Notes under the pieces: generated by a model
What the model saw: only the letters and a program-made list of their open reading frames with translations
The model's database searches: none
What the model was told of the DNA's origin: nothing
Position numbers and translations under genes: made by a program
Part shown: in pieces, positions 6,576 through 8,423 of the stretch
Layout of the letters: each line of letters begins with the position of its first letter
Numbering within the stretch: position 1 is the first letter of the stretch
Assembly: GCA_946887345.1 (NCBI GenBank)
Contig: CAMPKR010000091.1
Location: 1-8,423 of the forward strand
Length of the DNA stretch: 8,423 bases
Direction: 5' to 3'
From: an uncultured Bacteroidota bacterium
GTDB lineage: Bacteria > Bacteroidota > Bacteroidia > Chitinophagales > Chitinophagaceae

Positions 6576-8060
6576 ATGTTTCGCCAATTATCAGTTATTG
6601 CCCTGTCTGCAGGAATGTTGGTATACGCCCTTTCTTCCTGTAAGCATGAACCATTCGACCTTACGAAGGGAGACTTCCCTGAAGACATCTCCCGTATTGT
6701 GATCAATAAATGCGCCACTACGGGATGCCACGATGCTGCCGGCGCCGTAAATGCTGCCAGACTGAGGCTAGATAGCTGGGATGAGCTTTTTAAAGGCAGC
6801 TCGCATGGTGCTGTGGTGATACCCTATAGCCCCAAATACAGCACGCTGCTCTATTACATAAATGTGGATGCCCATGCCAACAACGATATAGTAGCCACGC
6901 CCACGATGCCCTATAATATGTCGCCACTGACTGAAGCTGAGTATAATGCTGTGAAGAACTGGATAGCGAACGGTGCGCCTAATGCTGACGGAGTGGTAGC
7001 TTTTGCAAGTGAGGCAGAGACGAGACAGAAGGTATATATGACGCAACAAGGATGTGATGACCAAATAGCTGTTATTGATGCAAAGAGTGGCTTGGTGATG
7101 AGGTACATAGCAGTAGGCACCACAGGCAACTCAGAAAAGCCTCATAATGTAAGGGTATCACCCGATGGAAAATATGCTTACGTATGTTTTGCGCAAGGTC
7201 AAATATTACAGAAGATAGATACTCGCACCGACCAGGTCGTGAGTGCAGCTACCCTGGAGCTCGGAAGTTGGAACGTATTAAATCTATCAGCAGATGGTAG
7301 CAAATTGTTTGTCAGCGACCTTTCTAACCATAGAATAGCCTATATTAATACAGATAATATGGCAGTCATAAATTTAAACTTCCTGACGGACCTAACGCAG
7401 GCACATGGCATTGCCAGCAGTCCATCGTTTGATACTGTATACATAACCAGCCAAAACACAAATGTTGTTTACAGGTTCACCCCTAATGACCTGATAGAAC
7501 CTGTAAAAGAAATATACCTGAAGGGAACCGAAAAGATACTGGGATATAATTCGGGCAATCCCAATCCCCACGAAATAATGATATCTCCTGACAATCAAAA
7601 GTTCATAGTTACATGCGAGAATACCCGTGATGTGAGGATCGTTGACGTGGACAGCTTGTATGTTGACTCGATTGCTGTTGGCATTTTGCCCAGAGAAATG
7701 GCTTATTCAAAAAAACGCAAACTGTTGTTTGTCACCTGCGTGGATGATGTTAATAACTATAGTCCAAAATCGAGAGGTTCAGTTTACGTAATAGATTTAA
7801 GCACGCGGCAAGTTGTCGGCCTGCCGATAAAAGGAGATTTCTTTCAACCACATGGCATAACGGTAGATGAGCAGAATGACCTGATATATATAGCAAGTGA
7901 GAACATAGACGTAACAGGACCAACACCACACCACTCAGCCAATTGCAATGGCCGCAACGGTTGGTATTCAATTTATAATCTTAACACCTTACAGCCGATC
8001 AACAATATACGATACGAAGTGAGCCCGGATCCCTACGGTGCCGACGTGCGGTTTAAATGA
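6576..8060 (+). CDS. Lipoprotein with cytochrome-c-like domain and YncE-type beta-propeller
   Basis: A 494-residue lipoprotein. The signal peptide MFRQLSVIALSAGMLVYALSS ends in the lipobox ALSSC with C22 as lipid anchor. Residues about 30-140 look like a cytochrome-c-type domain: INKCATTGCHDA has C46, C51 and H52 (a CX4CH arrangement rather than CXXCH), and TMPYNMSPLTEAEYNAVKNWI supplies candidate distal methionines M111/M115 and the closing helix. Residues about 150-490 form a propeller of YncE/YVTN-type blades with repeated IDxxxxxVV and SPDGKYAYV-like strands and four Pro/Ala-His motifs (H190, H277, H332, H426). A late insert, TPHHSANCNGRNGWY, follows. It probably sits in the periplasm or at the outer membrane, possibly in redox or metal chemistry; no substrate can be named. 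folB starts 15 bases downstream on the same strand. Confidence 0.88.
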   Translation: MFRQLSVIALSAGMLVYALSSCKHEPFDLTKGDFPEDISRIVINKCATTGCHDAAGAVNAARLRLDSWDELFKGSSHGAVVIPYSPKYSTLLYYINVDAHANNDIVATPTMPYNMSPLTEAEYNAVKNWIANGAPNADGVVAFASEAETRQKVYMTQQGCDDQIAVIDAKSGLVMRYIAVGTTGNSEKPHNVRVSPDGKYAYVCFAQGQILQKIDTRTDQVVSAATLELGSWNVLNLSADGSKLFVSDLSNHRIAYINTDNMAVINLNFLTDLTQAHGIASSPSFDTVYITSQNTNVVYRFTPNDLIEPVKEIYLKGTEKILGYNSGNPNPHEIMISPDNQKFIVTCENTRDVRIVDVDSLYVDSIAVGILPREMAYSKKRKLLFVTCVDDVNNYSPKSRGSVYVIDLSTRQVVGLPIKGDFFQPHGITVDEQNDLIYIASENIDVTGPTPHHSANCNGRNGWYSIYNLNTLQPINNIRYEVSPDPYGADVRFK

Positions 8061-8075
8061 GTATTTTTGCTTTCT

Positions 8076-8411
8076 ATGCTTACAGTTTCCTTACATGGCA
8101 TCAGGCTACATGCTCCACATGGATTGTATCCGCAGGAGCATGTGCTGGGCAATGAATTTGAAGTAGATGCAGATGTCTGGGTACCTTCTGAAACCACACC
8201 CTGGCCGTTTGTGGACTATACCGCGATCTTCGCCGTCGTGAATGAAGTATTCCTTAGAGAAGGCCAGTTATTGGAAACTTTTACACTTAATATCCATACG
8301 GCGCTGAAAGAGGTATTTCCGATAGCGGAAAAAATACGTGTAGTCGTGAGAAAAATGCATCCACCGTTACAGGGATCCGTAAAATATTCGCAGGTTGCTT
8401 ATGAGCGTTAA
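8076..8411 (+). CDS. folB: Dihydroneopterin aldolase
   Basis: A 111-residue cytosolic enzyme of folate synthesis that cleaves 7,8-dihydroneopterin to 6-hydroxymethyl-dihydropterin and glycolaldehyde (and epimerises it). Length and motifs fit FolB: the N-terminal strand LTVSLHGIRLHAPHGLYPQE, the VDYTAIF block, LLETF, and the C-terminal VRKMHPPLQGSV. The residues that match the known active site are all present: E21, Y48, E67 and K93 (from the ATG). I chose the ATG at 8076 over the TTG at 8067, because it gives the standard start (MLTVSLHGI) and the TTG adds only three residues. The gene follows the propeller lipoprotein by 15 bases and is probably cotranscribed with it, although their functions appear unrelated. 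No other folate gene is visible in the window, and the region past 8411 is too short to judge. Confidence 0.94.
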   Translation: MLTVSLHGIRLHAPHGLYPQEHVLGNEFEVDADVWVPSETTPWPFVDYTAIFAVVNEVFLREGQLLETFTLNIHTALKEVFPIAEKIRVVVRKMHPPLQGSVKYSQVAYER

Positions 8412-8423
8412 GCCGTACAATAC

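Noticed and set aside
8067..8075. Longer folB start at 8067
   Set aside because: The codon is TTG; the ATG at 8076 gives the normal FolB N-terminus.
8401..8423. Possible start of another + strand gene (ATG at 8401, reading MSVKPYN) overlapping the folB stop
   Set aside because: Only seven codons are visible before the window ends, so it cannot be told from chance.

Overview
The window reads as an ordinary, gene-dense stretch of a Bacteroidota chromosome, most likely the Chitinophagaceae or a close relative. The taxon is inferred from two type IX secretion-associated families found in this phylum (PorX and PorG/DUF6089), the Bacteroidota-style lipoproteins, weak or absent Shine-Dalgarno sequences, and a TAnnTTTG-type promoter element. 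Eight complete protein genes and one probable partial tail fill almost the whole window. There is no tRNA, rRNA, insertion sequence, CRISPR array or prophage signal, and no gene-free gap exceeds about 160 bases.

Layout. Positions 1-60 carry a short C-terminal tail of an unrecognised upstream gene. A tightly packed + strand pair follows: a VOC/glyoxalase-fold protein (100-462) and a DUF6265 lipoprotein (465-977). A hairpin at 1011-1043, usable as a terminator from both sides, separates them from porX on the - strand (1061-2620), a receiver-PglZ response regulator. porX is divergent from a GNAT acetyltransferase of the spermidine/thialysine type (2775-3239), whose 3' end overlaps a - strand gene cluster. 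In transcription order that cluster is a single-POTRA Omp85 (BamA/TamA-like) outer-membrane protein (6466-5036), NAD kinase (5003-4122) and porG/DUF6089 (4086-3223). Divergent from it, on the + strand, are a lipoprotein joining a cytochrome-c-like domain to a YncE-type beta-propeller (6576-8060) and dihydroneopterin aldolase folB (8076-8411).

How the genes work together. The clearest theme is the cell envelope. PorX and PorG belong to the regulation and the outer-membrane/periplasmic part of type IX secretion, the Omp85 protein is an outer-membrane barrel factor, and two genes encode lipoproteins. NAD kinase and FolB are housekeeping enzymes. I found no convincing previously undescribed multi-gene system. 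The items most worth a second look are the propeller lipoprotein with an atypical CX4CH haem-type motif and repeated Pro-His motifs, the short Omp85 co-oriented with nadK and porG, and the closeness of porX to porG.
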